Shown here: one piece after another, positions 56,550-64,000 of the stretch
Numbering within the stretch: the stretch's first letter is position 1
How the letters are laid out: each line of letters begins with the position of its first letter
Origin: Akkermansiaceae bacterium UBA5688
GTDB lineage: Bacteria; Verrucomicrobiota; Verrucomicrobiia; Verrucomicrobiales; Akkermansiaceae
Length of the DNA stretch: 64,000 bases
Reading direction: 5' to 3'
Assembly (NCBI GenBank): GCA_002420315.1
Contig: DIHU01000219.1
Location: forward strand, 26,947-90,946
Notes under the pieces: generated by a model
The model's input: only the letters and a program-made list of their open reading frames with translations
What the model was told of the DNA's origin: nothing
The model's database searches: none
Position numbers and translations under genes: made by a program

Positions 56550-57563
56550 TCACCCCGCACATGCTTCTTCGAAGCCCTTCACAACATATCTAATATCCTT
56601 AGCCGAAATTCCCAAGTGAGTGACAAGGCGTTGTTTTCCGCCGGTGTATCCCCCAATCTTTATTCCTTTTGCTTCAAGGCTCCGTGACACCGCCGCACCA
56701 TCAAATTCAGATAAATCGACAAAGACCATGTTCGTCTGTATCGGATCCACCTTAAGCTTGGATATACCAGCTAGGCTCTCTCCCAACTGGCGGGCATTTT
56801 CATGATCTTCGATCAGGCGGTCGATATGGTTTTCTAGCACATAAATTCCAGCAGCTGCCAACATTCCTGACTGACGCATTCCCCCTCCCAGCATCTTACG
56901 CCACCTTTTCGCTTCTTTGATAAAACTAGCAGAAGCAACGAGAACAGAACCCACTGGAGCTCCCAGCCCTTTAGACAAACAAATTGATACCGACTCGAAA
57001 GGCTTCGCCAATTGAACAGCTGGCACTCCAGACGCAGCAGAAGCGTTAAAGAGCCGAGCACCATCGAGATGAAGCGATAGTTGATAATCACTGGCAAATG
57101 ACTGGACTAATTTGAGATAGTCCAGCGGAAGGGCCTTGCCCCACGTTGTGTTCTCAAGACACAAAAGCTTCGTCCGCGCAAAATGGAAATCATCGGGCTT
57201 TACCAGTGCCGCAAGCTTATCCAGGGCCAGTGTCCCATCTTCTTCCTGATCGAGAGACTGGGGCTGGATACTTCCGAAGACGGCTGCTCCCCCACCCTCG
57301 AAGAGATAGGTGTGAGCTGTTTGACCAACAAGGTATTCGTCACCCCTACCACAGTGCGAAAGCAAGGCACAGAGATTACTCTGGGTTCCACTCGGAACAT
57401 ACATACCCGCTTCTTTCCCCAATATCTCGGCAGACATATCCTCAAGCCGAGCCACCGTTGGATCACAGTCCATCACATCATCTCCCACCTTCGCACGACA
57501 CATAGCCTCCCTGATTTCAGGAGTCGGTTGGGTTACGGTATCACTCCGCAAATCGATGCTCAT
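56550..57563 (-). CDS. ltaE: Low-specificity L-threonine aldolase
   Basis: A 337-residue PLP enzyme that splits threonine or allo-threonine into glycine and acetaldehyde. IDLRSDTVTQPTPEIREAM is the classic N-terminus, followed by GDDVMDCDPTVARLE, LHLDGARLFNA and SICLSKGLGAPVGSV, which contains the PLP lysine. LGGGMRQSGMLAAAG also fits. The ATG at 57563 is preferred over an upstream start because it opens directly into the conserved N-terminus. It is downstream of the FKBP gene on the same strand, but a terminator lies between them. Confidence 0.94.
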   Translation of the reverse strand: MSIDLRSDTVTQPTPEIREAMCRAKVGDDVMDCDPTVARLEDMSAEILGKEAGMYVPSGTQSNLCALLSHCGRGDEYLVGQTAHTYLFEGGGAAVFGSIQPQSLDQEEDGTLALDKLAALVKPDDFHFARTKLLCLENTTWGKALPLDYLKLVQSFASDYQLSLHLDGARLFNASAASGVPAVQLAKPFESVSICLSKGLGAPVGSVLVASASFIKEAKRWRKMLGGGMRQSGMLAAAGIYVLENHIDRLIEDHENARQLGESLAGISKLKVDPIQTNMVFVDLSEFDGAAVSRSLEAKGIKIGGYTGGKQRLVTHLGISAKDIRYVVKGFEEACAG

Positions 57564-57621
57564 ACCTCTGCTCGTAAATAAGCCAGAGCGAACCCACAAG
57601 AACTTACTCCAAAGTAGCCCA

Positions 57622-57656
57622 TAAAAAACAGCCCATTACGATAATGTAACGGGCTG
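57622..57656 (-). terminator. Intrinsic terminator of the FKBP gene
   Basis: On the minus strand CAGCCCGTTAC pairs with GTAATGGGCTG (one mismatch) around a six-base loop and is followed by a run of six Ts (57622-57628 region). It lies 27 bases after the FKBP stop codon and would separate it from the threonine aldolase gene. Confidence 0.8.
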
Positions 57657-57682
57657 CTTTCAATGATTCACGGAGAGTTGAA

Positions 57683-59383
57683 CTACTCTTGTCCTTTATC
57701 CTCCTTTGGCTTTGCCGGTTTCACTTCGATAGGCGGAGTGACAGCCTCAATCTTTTTGGGAGCAGCAGGGGTGACTATCGTAAAGAGTTCGATATCAAAC
57801 ACCAACATTCCTGCGGGCTTACCTGGCTGATTATTGTATGCAAGTTCAACGGGAATCCAAAAACGCCTCTTTTCGCCTTCAACCATCAATTGGACTCCTT
57901 CGGTCCAACCTTTGATCACTTGGTTCAAAGGGAATTGAGCCTGCTCATCGCGCTCGATCGAGTTATCGAAGAGTTTTCCGTCTGTAGTCCAGCCTGCATA
58001 GTGAACCTTCACCGTGTCGGTTGCCGTCGGCTTGCGCTTACCCGTCCCAGCTTTGAGAACCTTGTAGGCAAGACCCGAAGCGGTTTTAGAGGCATCAGCT
58101 GGAGGCGCAGCCACATCTGCTGGTGCCTTGGGGGCGACTGGCTTTGGTTTGAACTCAACCAGCTCGAGGTCGAAAGTCAAAGCGCCTTCGGGAGCTCCAC
58201 GGCCTTTGGATTCGAAAGTAAGGTTTTCAGGAATCCAGACACGGCGGCTCTCGCCCTTTTTCATTGTCTTCAAAATTTCAGCCCATCCTTTAATCGGTGA
58301 TTGATCGAGAGAAAGTGCCATAGGACCACCCATCGTTTCACTGGAACCAATTGAAGCACCATTTGTGTCCCATCCTTTGAAATTCACCTTCAGGAGATCA
58401 CCATCAGTGGGGGAAGCATCTCCTTCTCCAGCCTTTATTACCGTATAGGCTATTCCAGATTGCGTCTTAGTCGCACTTTCGGGAGCAGCTGCAACATCTT
58501 TTGGAGCATTTGGATCTTTCGGTGGCGGTGGCGGCTTGGGAACTGCGCGGAAGTCTATCAATTCAAAGTCAAAAATCAAATCGCCCGCAGGAGCTCCGGC
58601 AGGTGCCTCTCCCTCTTTACCAAAAGCAAGGTTTGCAGGAATCCAGAAACGACGCTTCTCACCCTTTTTCATGAGCAACAGACCTTCGGTCCATCCTTTA
58701 ATATTTAGTTCATTCAGTTTAAACTGCGCAGGCTGAGGATTACGGGTTGAGGTCGTCAAGAACTCTCCGTCGGCCTTCCAACCCGTAAACTGCGTGGTTA
58801 CGACATCTTCAGGTCCCGGAGTCTGATCACCTTCCCCGACCTTCAGAATCTTGGATTTTAGCCCGGACTCGGTAGCAAGAGCATCAGCCGGAGCAACAAG
58901 CTCTTTTGGCGCTGCTGGAGGTTTCACAATTTCAAGCAGTTCCACGTCAAAAGTAAGATTACCAGCAACTCGTCCTTGGTCGCCATAAGCTAGATCAGAA
59001 GGAATCCAGAAGCGGCGCTTCTCACCAACGACCATCAATTGGAGGCCTTCAGTCCAACCCTTGATTACTCCATTAAGAGCAAACTCAGCAGGCTGTCCCC
59101 GCTGCAGCGAACTATCGAACATTGTCCCGTCGGAAGCCTGCCATCCGGTGTAGTGAACTTTCACCGTATCGGTTGCAGAAGGCTTCTCTGTTCCGGTCCC
59201 TTTCTTCAGAACCAATGAGGCCAATCCTGACTCTGTTTTTGTAGCTTCAGCAGGAGCGGCCGCCACGTTGGCAGGCGCCTTGAATTGGTCCCCTGCCGGA
59301 GCTGCTGGCTCTTGAGCAATCGCAGTCAGACCGAGAGCGCCACTTAGTAAACCGGAAATCAGCCGGCGTTTTCTATTAATCAT
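57683..59383 (-). CDS. Exported FKBP-type peptidyl-prolyl isomerase with four tandem domains
   Basis: A 566-residue protein: signal peptide (about 1-24, ending AIAQE), then FKBP domains at about 50-153, 172-278, 308-412 and 435-538, joined by Ala/Pro/Lys linkers. Domains 1 and 4 keep the active-site residues (VHYTG/VHYAG, MFDSS/LFDNS, GWTEG, LAYG/LAYN). In domains 2 and 3 the first Tyr is Phe, the active-site Asp is Thr or Gly, and the late Tyr is Phe (LAFG, LTFE), so they are probably inactive binding units. All four keep IKGW and WIP. It should fold or chaperone exported proteins in the periplasm. Four FKBP units in one chain is unusual in bacteria. Confidence 0.92.
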   Translation of the reverse strand: MINRKRRLISGLLSGALGLTAIAQEPAAPAGDQFKAPANVAAAPAEATKTESGLASLVLKKGTGTEKPSATDTVKVHYTGWQASDGTMFDSSLQRGQPAEFALNGVIKGWTEGLQLMVVGEKRRFWIPSDLAYGDQGRVAGNLTFDVELLEIVKPPAAPKELVAPADALATESGLKSKILKVGEGDQTPGPEDVVTTQFTGWKADGEFLTTSTRNPQPAQFKLNELNIKGWTEGLLLMKKGEKRRFWIPANLAFGKEGEAPAGAPAGDLIFDFELIDFRAVPKPPPPPKDPNAPKDVAAAPESATKTQSGIAYTVIKAGEGDASPTDGDLLKVNFKGWDTNGASIGSSETMGGPMALSLDQSPIKGWAEILKTMKKGESRRVWIPENLTFESKGRGAPEGALTFDLELVEFKPKPVAPKAPADVAAPPADASKTASGLAYKVLKAGTGKRKPTATDTVKVHYAGWTTDGKLFDNSIERDEQAQFPLNQVIKGWTEGVQLMVEGEKRRFWIPVELAYNNQPGKPAGMLVFDIELFTIVTPAAPKKIEAVTPPIEVKPAKPKEDKGQE

Positions 59384-59416
59384 GTCGGGGGACGGTCATC
59401 TGAAGATGAGGATGTG

Positions 59417-60424
59417 TCAACGCCACATCTCACAAGAATGAGCTGAAAACCCAGCACCGAAACTAGTCAACCAGTAGCGAGAATCATTTTCAGATTGTCT
59501 TAAACGCTCCTCCAGAGCGAAAAGAATGCAGGGACTAGAGCAATTTCCAGCATTTTTTAGGACCGCGCGTGTTTCAGGCAATTCCCATCCCATTCGCTTT
59601 TCAAGAGCTTCGATTACATCCCTTCCACCAGTATGAGCAAGCACTTGATTCGGATCGGCCTGACGCTTCTGCCAAAGCTTTTCAACTGCATCTGCGGCCA
59701 ATTCAGGAACAATACGATGGAGTTTGTTTTCTAGTTTACCGCCGGAATTAATAAATCGAATTTTTTCCCTGTGCTCTGGAACATGAATCGTATCGAACTT
59801 ACCCACCTTCCACCTTCCATCACCTTCTTCATCAGACCAAATCGCCGCTGAAGCACCATCACCAAACAAACACATGCTAATGAGCACGCCAGGTTCTTCA
59901 TTCATGAAGAGAGCAGCCGAACAGATTTCGACCGCCACTGTCGCAACCTTTTTACCGGGGTTTGCTGCCAGAAATCCCTCGGCAGCTCGCATCATCGGAA
60001 GGGCCGCTCCGCAGCCCAAGCCAACAATATCTTGAAGATACACATCATCTCTCATCCCCATATTTTCAGCCACATGGCTCGTTACCCCCGGGCATAGATA
60101 TCCTGTGCACGTACAAATGATAAGAGCGTCAATTTTGGACGGATCAACACCTGTTTTTTTAAGAGCCGCAATCGAAAGAGCTGGAGCTTCCCTTTCAAAA
60201 TACTCATTAAGCTCCTGAGCTCCTTCCTTAAACATCGCAGCTGGGCTATCAGTGCAAAAATGCCGCCGTGTAATCCCAGAGTCTCCCAACAGCACTCTCT
60301 CCATAATCCCTTGTCCACGCCTACTTAATGACTGATAGGAAGAAGTCGTCCGCGTGAATTCAAAACACTCTTTCTGGGTGTAAGTATTGGAAGGAAAGGC
60401 GCTCGCTAGAGCTTCAAGAAACAT
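59417..60424 (-). CDS. Type III polyketide synthase (chalcone/stilbene synthase-like)
   Basis: A 335-residue thiolase-fold enzyme. The catalytic triad is complete: Cys138 in [12 protein letters not shown], His264 in LAHTGGRDV and Asn294 in NAGNCSSPC. Length is slightly short of the usual 350-390. Bacterial members condense malonyl-CoA onto acyl starters to make alkylresorcinols, alkylpyrones or naphthalenetetrol; the product here cannot be told. The ATG at 60424 is chosen because longer starts run deep into the RND gene; from here the overlap is 11 bases. No accompanying oxidase or methyltransferase is adjacent downstream, where the FKBP gene begins. Confidence 0.9.
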   Translation of the reverse strand: MFLEALASAFPSNTYTQKECFEFTRTTSSYQSLSRRGQGIMERVLLGDSGITRRHFCTDSPAAMFKEGAQELNEYFEREAPALSIAALKKTGVDPSKIDALIICTCTGYLCPGVTSHVAENMGMRDDVYLQDIVGLGCGAALPMMRAAEGFLAANPGKKVATVAVEICSAALFMNEEPGVLISMCLFGDGASAAIWSDEEGDGRWKVGKFDTIHVPEHREKIRFINSGGKLENKLHRIVPELAADAVEKLWQKRQADPNQVLAHTGGRDVIEALEKRMGWELPETRAVLKNAGNCSSPCILFALEERLRQSENDSRYWLTSFGAGFSAHSCEMWR

Positions 60425-63400
60425 GACTTGAGCTTCCCTTAGTTTGCGGATTTTCCAAAGGTTTATTTCGACCTGTGACAAAATCAGTGCCCAGATTTCG
60501 AATATCTTCAAGGATCACATAGAGCGAAGGAACCAAGATGAGAGTAATCGCAGTCGCGAAGAGAATACCAAAGCCAAGCGAAACAGCCATTGGAATGAGA
60601 AACTTTGCCTGCATATCATCTTCCACCAACATCGGCATGAGGCCCACAAAAGTCGTAAGCGAAGTCAAAAGGATCGGCCGGAATCGCCTCACCCCGGCAT
60701 TACGAGCGGCCTCCAAAATACTTGTTCCACTTTTCCTGTTACGATTCACGTAATCAACTAGTACTATGGAATCATTCACCACCACTCCAGCCAGCGCAAC
60801 AATCCCACACATTGACATAATGCTCATATTCAACCCCATAAAAATATGTCCCGCTACCGCACCGACCATTCCAAATGGGATCACGCTCATCACGATCAAA
60901 GGCTGTAGATAGCTCTTAAGTGGAATTGCCATCAGAACATACATGAGCAACAGAGCACCCACAAAGCCGATCCCCATCTCACGAATACTGTCGCGTTGAT
61001 CACTCTGCTCACCTTTGAAAGAATATCGCACACCCGGAAATTTTTCCACAATCTTTTCGAGAACTTCCTCAGTGTATTTTTCTACAATCTCATTTGCGTT
61101 ATAACCTCTAGCGAGATCAACATCGGCCTTAAGGCTGATCGTTCGGAAACGATCCACACGAGTCACCGTAGCTGGCCCCCGACCGTATTCTGGATTCACA
61201 ACATCAAGGAGTGCCACCTCTTCTCCCTCGGGGGTTCTTAATTTCATTTTCTCAAAATTGGCAAGAGAATCTCGCTCCGATTCGGGATAGCGCACCATCA
61301 CTTTCACCTCGTTACGACCGCGCTGCAGACGCTGCACTTCATTGCCATAGAAAGCGTCGCGAACCTGATTCATCACGATGTTAAGATCGAAACCTAAGGC
61401 CTTACCTTGCGGCGTAAGATCACTTACGATCAACTCCTCCCGACCCCGTCGATCGGAATTTGAAACATCAACCACTCCTTGATAGTCCTTACGCAAGCGT
61501 TTAGTCGCCCAATTTGCGGCTGCTACCAATTGATCGTTATCCGGCCCAGTAAAATTGATATCGATAGCATTCCCACCCGCCGCCGTTTCTGCCCTGAAGG
61601 CGAGAGAAACCACCTCCGGAATTTCACCAGCAAGTTCCTGCCACATCGATTTTAATTGTTCACTGGAGAAGTCTCGATTCTTTGCGGCTGCGAGTTCAAG
61701 GGTGACTTCCCCTAAATGGCTTCCAGTGGGTGTCTTAGGGTAAAACGCACCCTGAAACGGCTGCATCCCTGCCGTCGCCAGCTGATTAACAACAATAGAA
61801 TCCCCATCGTTGTCCCGCGTTGTTTTGCCCAGTTCAAGAGCTGCTGCTTCCAATCGGCGCACCACTTTCTGGGTATTTAAAAATGGGGCCCCCAAGGGCA
61901 TTTCAAGTTTTGCAGATAGAATTTCGCCTTCCACTTTCGGAAAAAACTGGAAGGGTAACCAACCAGTTTTCACCAGCGATACCGAAAGTATTACGAGGGC
62001 AATAAACACAGTCCAAACCACATACCGAAGATTCAAACACGACTTCAGAAACGGCGAATAAATGACCTTCACAAATTGCTCAAGCCCCCCTGAAATTCTC
62101 CGCTGCAAGCGAGTCAATGGATTAGAACTTGGATTCGGGGATTGTGGCTTAAGAAGTGCTAGGTGAGCAGGCAGGACAAACTTTGATTGCAATAGAGAAA
62201 AACCCAAAACCGGAATTACAACCAAGGGGATATTAGGCCAAATCTTTCCACTCACTCCACTCAAGCCAAGCATGGGTGTGAAGGCCACCATGGTCGTAAG
62301 AATTCCAAAAATCACCACGACTCCCACCTCGTGCGTCCCCTTCCAACTCGCTTCCTTCGGATGCTCACCTTGCTGAATACGGCTATAAACATTCTCGCCA
62401 ACCACAATCGCGTCATCCACCACAATCCCCAAAACAAGAATAAAAGCGAAGGCCGAAATCATATTAATCGAAATGCCAAGACCGGTCATCAACCAGAGAC
62501 CACCGGCGAAGGAAACCGGAATTCCCAATGCCACCAAAAAAGCCAAGCTTGGCCTCAAAAAAAGCGCCAAGACGAAAAGAACTAGCATTAGTCCTATCCC
62601 AATATTACCCCTGAGAAGATCTAATCGGCCCTTAAGAATAACACTTTGATCATTCCAAACGTCGATTTTTACCCCCTCAGGTTTCTCCAGTGAATCCACG
62701 TATTCCCGTGCAAGTTTGGCAATCGCTAAAGTATCTTGATTGGCTACCCGAAAGACATTTAGCACGACTGCAGGGCGACCATTAAAGGTAGACACTAGTT
62801 CGATATCTTCAAACCCATCGATCACTGAAGCAATCTCACCCAAGCTCAAATCTGAACCATCAGGCATCTTTTTGACAGTCACTTCCCGAAACTCCTCGCC
62901 TCGGTATTTTCGACCTAGGGCCCTCACTACAATCTCTCCTGAGTTCGTTTTCACCGATCCACTGGGAAGATCAAGAGAAGCGCCTCGAATGGCCATCGCG
63001 ACTTGTTGCAAGGTGAGATTGTATCGCCTTAGAGTATCTTCGGGAACTTCGATTGAAATTTCATAAGGCCGAACCGATGCCAACTCCACTTTCTTGATGG
63101 TCTCCTGCCCCTTGAGCAGCCTCTGCACAAATCCTCCAGGATCGGCGAGAAACGCCTTTTTCTTCGATTCCGGCTCGGGCGGCACATAGTTTAGCAAGCC
63201 ATCCCGAATTCCTTCAGCATAATGACGAAGACTGCCTTCATCAGTATCAGCAGTGATCGCAAGACTAAGAATTTGCCGATTTGCGACCAATTCCTCAAAC
63301 CTAGGCTCCTCAGCATTCTCAGCAAAGTTATCGATGGCATCAACATTGGTTTGCACGTCACCCATGACGTCGCGAGTATTATAACTGGTCTCAACCTCAA

Positions 63401-63680
63401 TTGTAAGAGTCCCCATATTTCTCACTGCAGTTGAGGTCACCTGCTTAATACCCTCAACCTCCGCAATCGCTTCCTCAATTGGAATCACCACTCCACTTAT
63501 AACTTCCTCGGGAGTTGCATTCGGATAAGGAACACTAACGATAACTGCGTCAAAAGACGTCTCTGGAAAGACCTCCTTTCGAAGCTGAAACCATGCAGCA
63601 AAACCAGCAATTAAGACAGCCAGCATAAGAAAATTGGCCGCGACGTGATTGCAACTGAACCATTTGATCGACTTCTGCAT
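60414..63680 (-). CDS. RND-family efflux pump (AcrB/HAE1 type)
   Basis: A 1088-residue inner-membrane transporter with 12 predicted membrane segments in two homologous halves. The N-terminus ([15 protein letters not shown]...[23 protein letters not shown]) and TM4 motif [16 protein letters not shown], which carries the proton-relay acidic pair, match HAE1 pumps; the second half has [16 protein letters not shown] and [17 protein letters not shown]. It exports lipophilic or other small molecules using the proton gradient. The adaptor gene lies four bases upstream and the type III PKS gene overlaps its end, so all three are one transcription unit. An outer-membrane duct gene at 38 kb is the nearest candidate partner. 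Confidence 0.94.
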   Translation of the reverse strand: MQKSIKWFSCNHVAANFLMLAVLIAGFAAWFQLRKEVFPETSFDAVIVSVPYPNATPEEVISGVVIPIEEAIAEVEGIKQVTSTAVRNMGTLTIEVETSYNTRDVMGDVQTNVDAIDNFAENAEEPRFEELVANRQILSLAITADTDEGSLRHYAEGIRDGLLNYVPPEPESKKKAFLADPGGFVQRLLKGQETIKKVELASVRPYEISIEVPEDTLRRYNLTLQQVAMAIRGASLDLPSGSVKTNSGEIVVRALGRKYRGEEFREVTVKKMPDGSDLSLGEIASVIDGFEDIELVSTFNGRPAVVLNVFRVANQDTLAIAKLAREYVDSLEKPEGVKIDVWNDQSVILKGRLDLLRGNIGIGLMLVLFVLALFLRPSLAFLVALGIPVSFAGGLWLMTGLGISINMISAFAFILVLGIVVDDAIVVGENVYSRIQQGEHPKEASWKGTHEVGVVVIFGILTTMVAFTPMLGLSGVSGKIWPNIPLVVIPVLGFSLLQSKFVLPAHLALLKPQSPNPSSNPLTRLQRRISGGLEQFVKVIYSPFLKSCLNLRYVVWTVFIALVILSVSLVKTGWLPFQFFPKVEGEILSAKLEMPLGAPFLNTQKVVRRLEAAALELGKTTRDNDGDSIVVNQLATAGMQPFQGAFYPKTPTGSHLGEVTLELAAAKNRDFSSEQLKSMWQELAGEIPEVVSLAFRAETAAGGNAIDINFTGPDNDQLVAAANWATKRLRKDYQGVVDVSNSDRRGREELIVSDLTPQGKALGFDLNIVMNQVRDAFYGNEVQRLQRGRNEVKVMVRYPESERDSLANFEKMKLRTPEGEEVALLDVVNPEYGRGPATVTRVDRFRTISLKADVDLARGYNANEIVEKYTEEVLEKIVEKFPGVRYSFKGEQSDQRDSIREMGIGFVGALLLMYVLMAIPLKSYLQPLIVMSVIPFGMVGAVAGHIFMGLNMSIMSMCGIVALAGVVVNDSIVLVDYVNRNRKSGTSILEAARNAGVRRFRPILLTSLTTFVGLMPMLVEDDMQAKFLIPMAVSLGFGILFATAITLILVPSLYVILEDIRNLGTDFVTGRNKPLENPQTKGSSSHVS

Positions 63681-63684
63681 GACT

Positions 63685-64000
63685 TTATTTGGACTCGTTT
63701 TTGCCCTCTTCCTGCTGATCTACTTTCGCCGGCTCCAAGGTCATCCCCGGAATCGGCATATCGACCTTCGTGAGAATTACCATCTCACCGTCAGCAACTC
63801 CTTGAGTTGCAAAAACGTAGTCGACATTTTTTCGGGCCACCATCAATTCACGCAGCTCCAACTTATTCTCCCCATTAAGCACAAGAATCTGGTTCCGCCC
63901 CCGAACAGCGGACCGGGGAACGGCAATCACCCCCGGCAGAACACCACCCTTCACGGTAGCATTCAAGAACATCCCTGGCGAAGGCAAATGAAAACGGTTA
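63685..64000 (-). CDS. RND efflux periplasmic adaptor (MFP), C-terminal part only
   Basis: The frame is open to the right edge of the window, so only the last 104 or so residues are seen. PSPGMFLNATVKGGVLPGVIAVP followed by a short beta domain (QILVLNGENKLELRELMV, GVADGEMVILTKVDMPIPGM) is the typical membrane-proximal end of membrane fusion proteins such as AcrA. It would link the RND pump, encoded four bases downstream, to an outer-membrane duct. The tail is acidic and charged. Confidence 0.88.
   Translation of the reverse strand, partial: NRFHLPSPGMFLNATVKGGVLPGVIAVPRSAVRGRNQILVLNGENKLELRELMVARKNVDYVFATQGVADGEMVILTKVDMPIPGMTLEPAKVDQQEEGKNESK

Noticed and set aside
1..64000. Mobile element or prophage
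   Set aside because: No transposase, integrase, phage structural gene, terminal inverted repeats or tRNA-end duplication could be found on reading.

Overview
The window looks like a chromosomal segment of a Gram-negative member of the Verrucomicrobiota, probably order Verrucomicrobiales. The inference rests on gene content: a Planctomycetes/Verrucomicrobia cytochrome protein of the DUF1549/DUF1553 type paired with a Tat-exported DUF1501 protein, a formylglycine sulfatase, a ThuA-domain protein, a PmoA-like DUF6807 protein, a PQQ-repeat protein, giant lamin-tail/CotH secreted proteins, and lipid A/Kdo genes that show a true outer membrane. No tRNA, rRNA, CRISPR array, insertion sequence or prophage was recognised. 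Base composition appears even. Shine-Dalgarno motifs are scarce, and GTG/TTG starts seem common.

Layout: 1-4.7 kb, 3' end of a giant secreted CotH/lamin-tail protein. 4.9-7.3 kb, secreted esterase and glycogen synthase. 7.3-12.7 kb (minus), Kdo transferase waaA, rsmD, an AsmA-like protein and lineage-specific envelope proteins. 12.8-14.5 kb, an overlapping glycosyltransferase/HAD phosphatase pair. 14.7-17.1 kb, ThuA protein and sulfatase. 17.2-24.2 kb, a lipid A/LPS region: LpxL-type acyltransferase, a kinase-glycosidase-like fusion, a YrbL-like kinase, an MsbA-type exporter and KdsD. 24.2-31.6 kb, PQQ protein, a secG-rhomboid-aminotransferase operon, panD, CAP protein and rnc. 31.6-36.1 kb, DUF1501/DUF1549 pair. 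36.3-40.7 kb, birA-nadC, an outer-membrane efflux lipoprotein and a His-rich porin-like protein behind a perfect 27-bp palindrome. 41-46 kb, pheT, a Cys-less DUF1287 protein, and a CBM9-like/GT9 pair. 46-48.5 kb, ispG-clpS-DUF2017 operon. 49-55.6 kb, DUF6807 protein and tamB-tamA. 55.65-56.3 kb, a decayed NuoF/formate dehydrogenase beta-type pseudogene. 56.5-64 kb (minus), threonine aldolase, a four-domain FKBP, a type III polyketide synthase, an RND pump and the end of its adaptor.

The main theme is outer-membrane construction: Kdo synthesis (kdsD) and transfer (waaA), late acylation, lipid A flipping (msbA), core sugar transfer (GT9), two sugar-kinase-like proteins, TamA/TamB and an AsmA-like protein all lie within 56 kb. 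They are interspersed with single housekeeping genes rather than held in one operon.

The points most worth a second look are the kinase/degenerate-glycosidase fusion at 18.4-20.6 kb, the palindrome that contains the start codon of the His-rich outer-membrane protein, the diaphorase pseudogene, the FKBP with two intact and two degenerate domains, the DUF1287 protein lacking its cysteine, and the type III PKS overlapping an RND pump gene.
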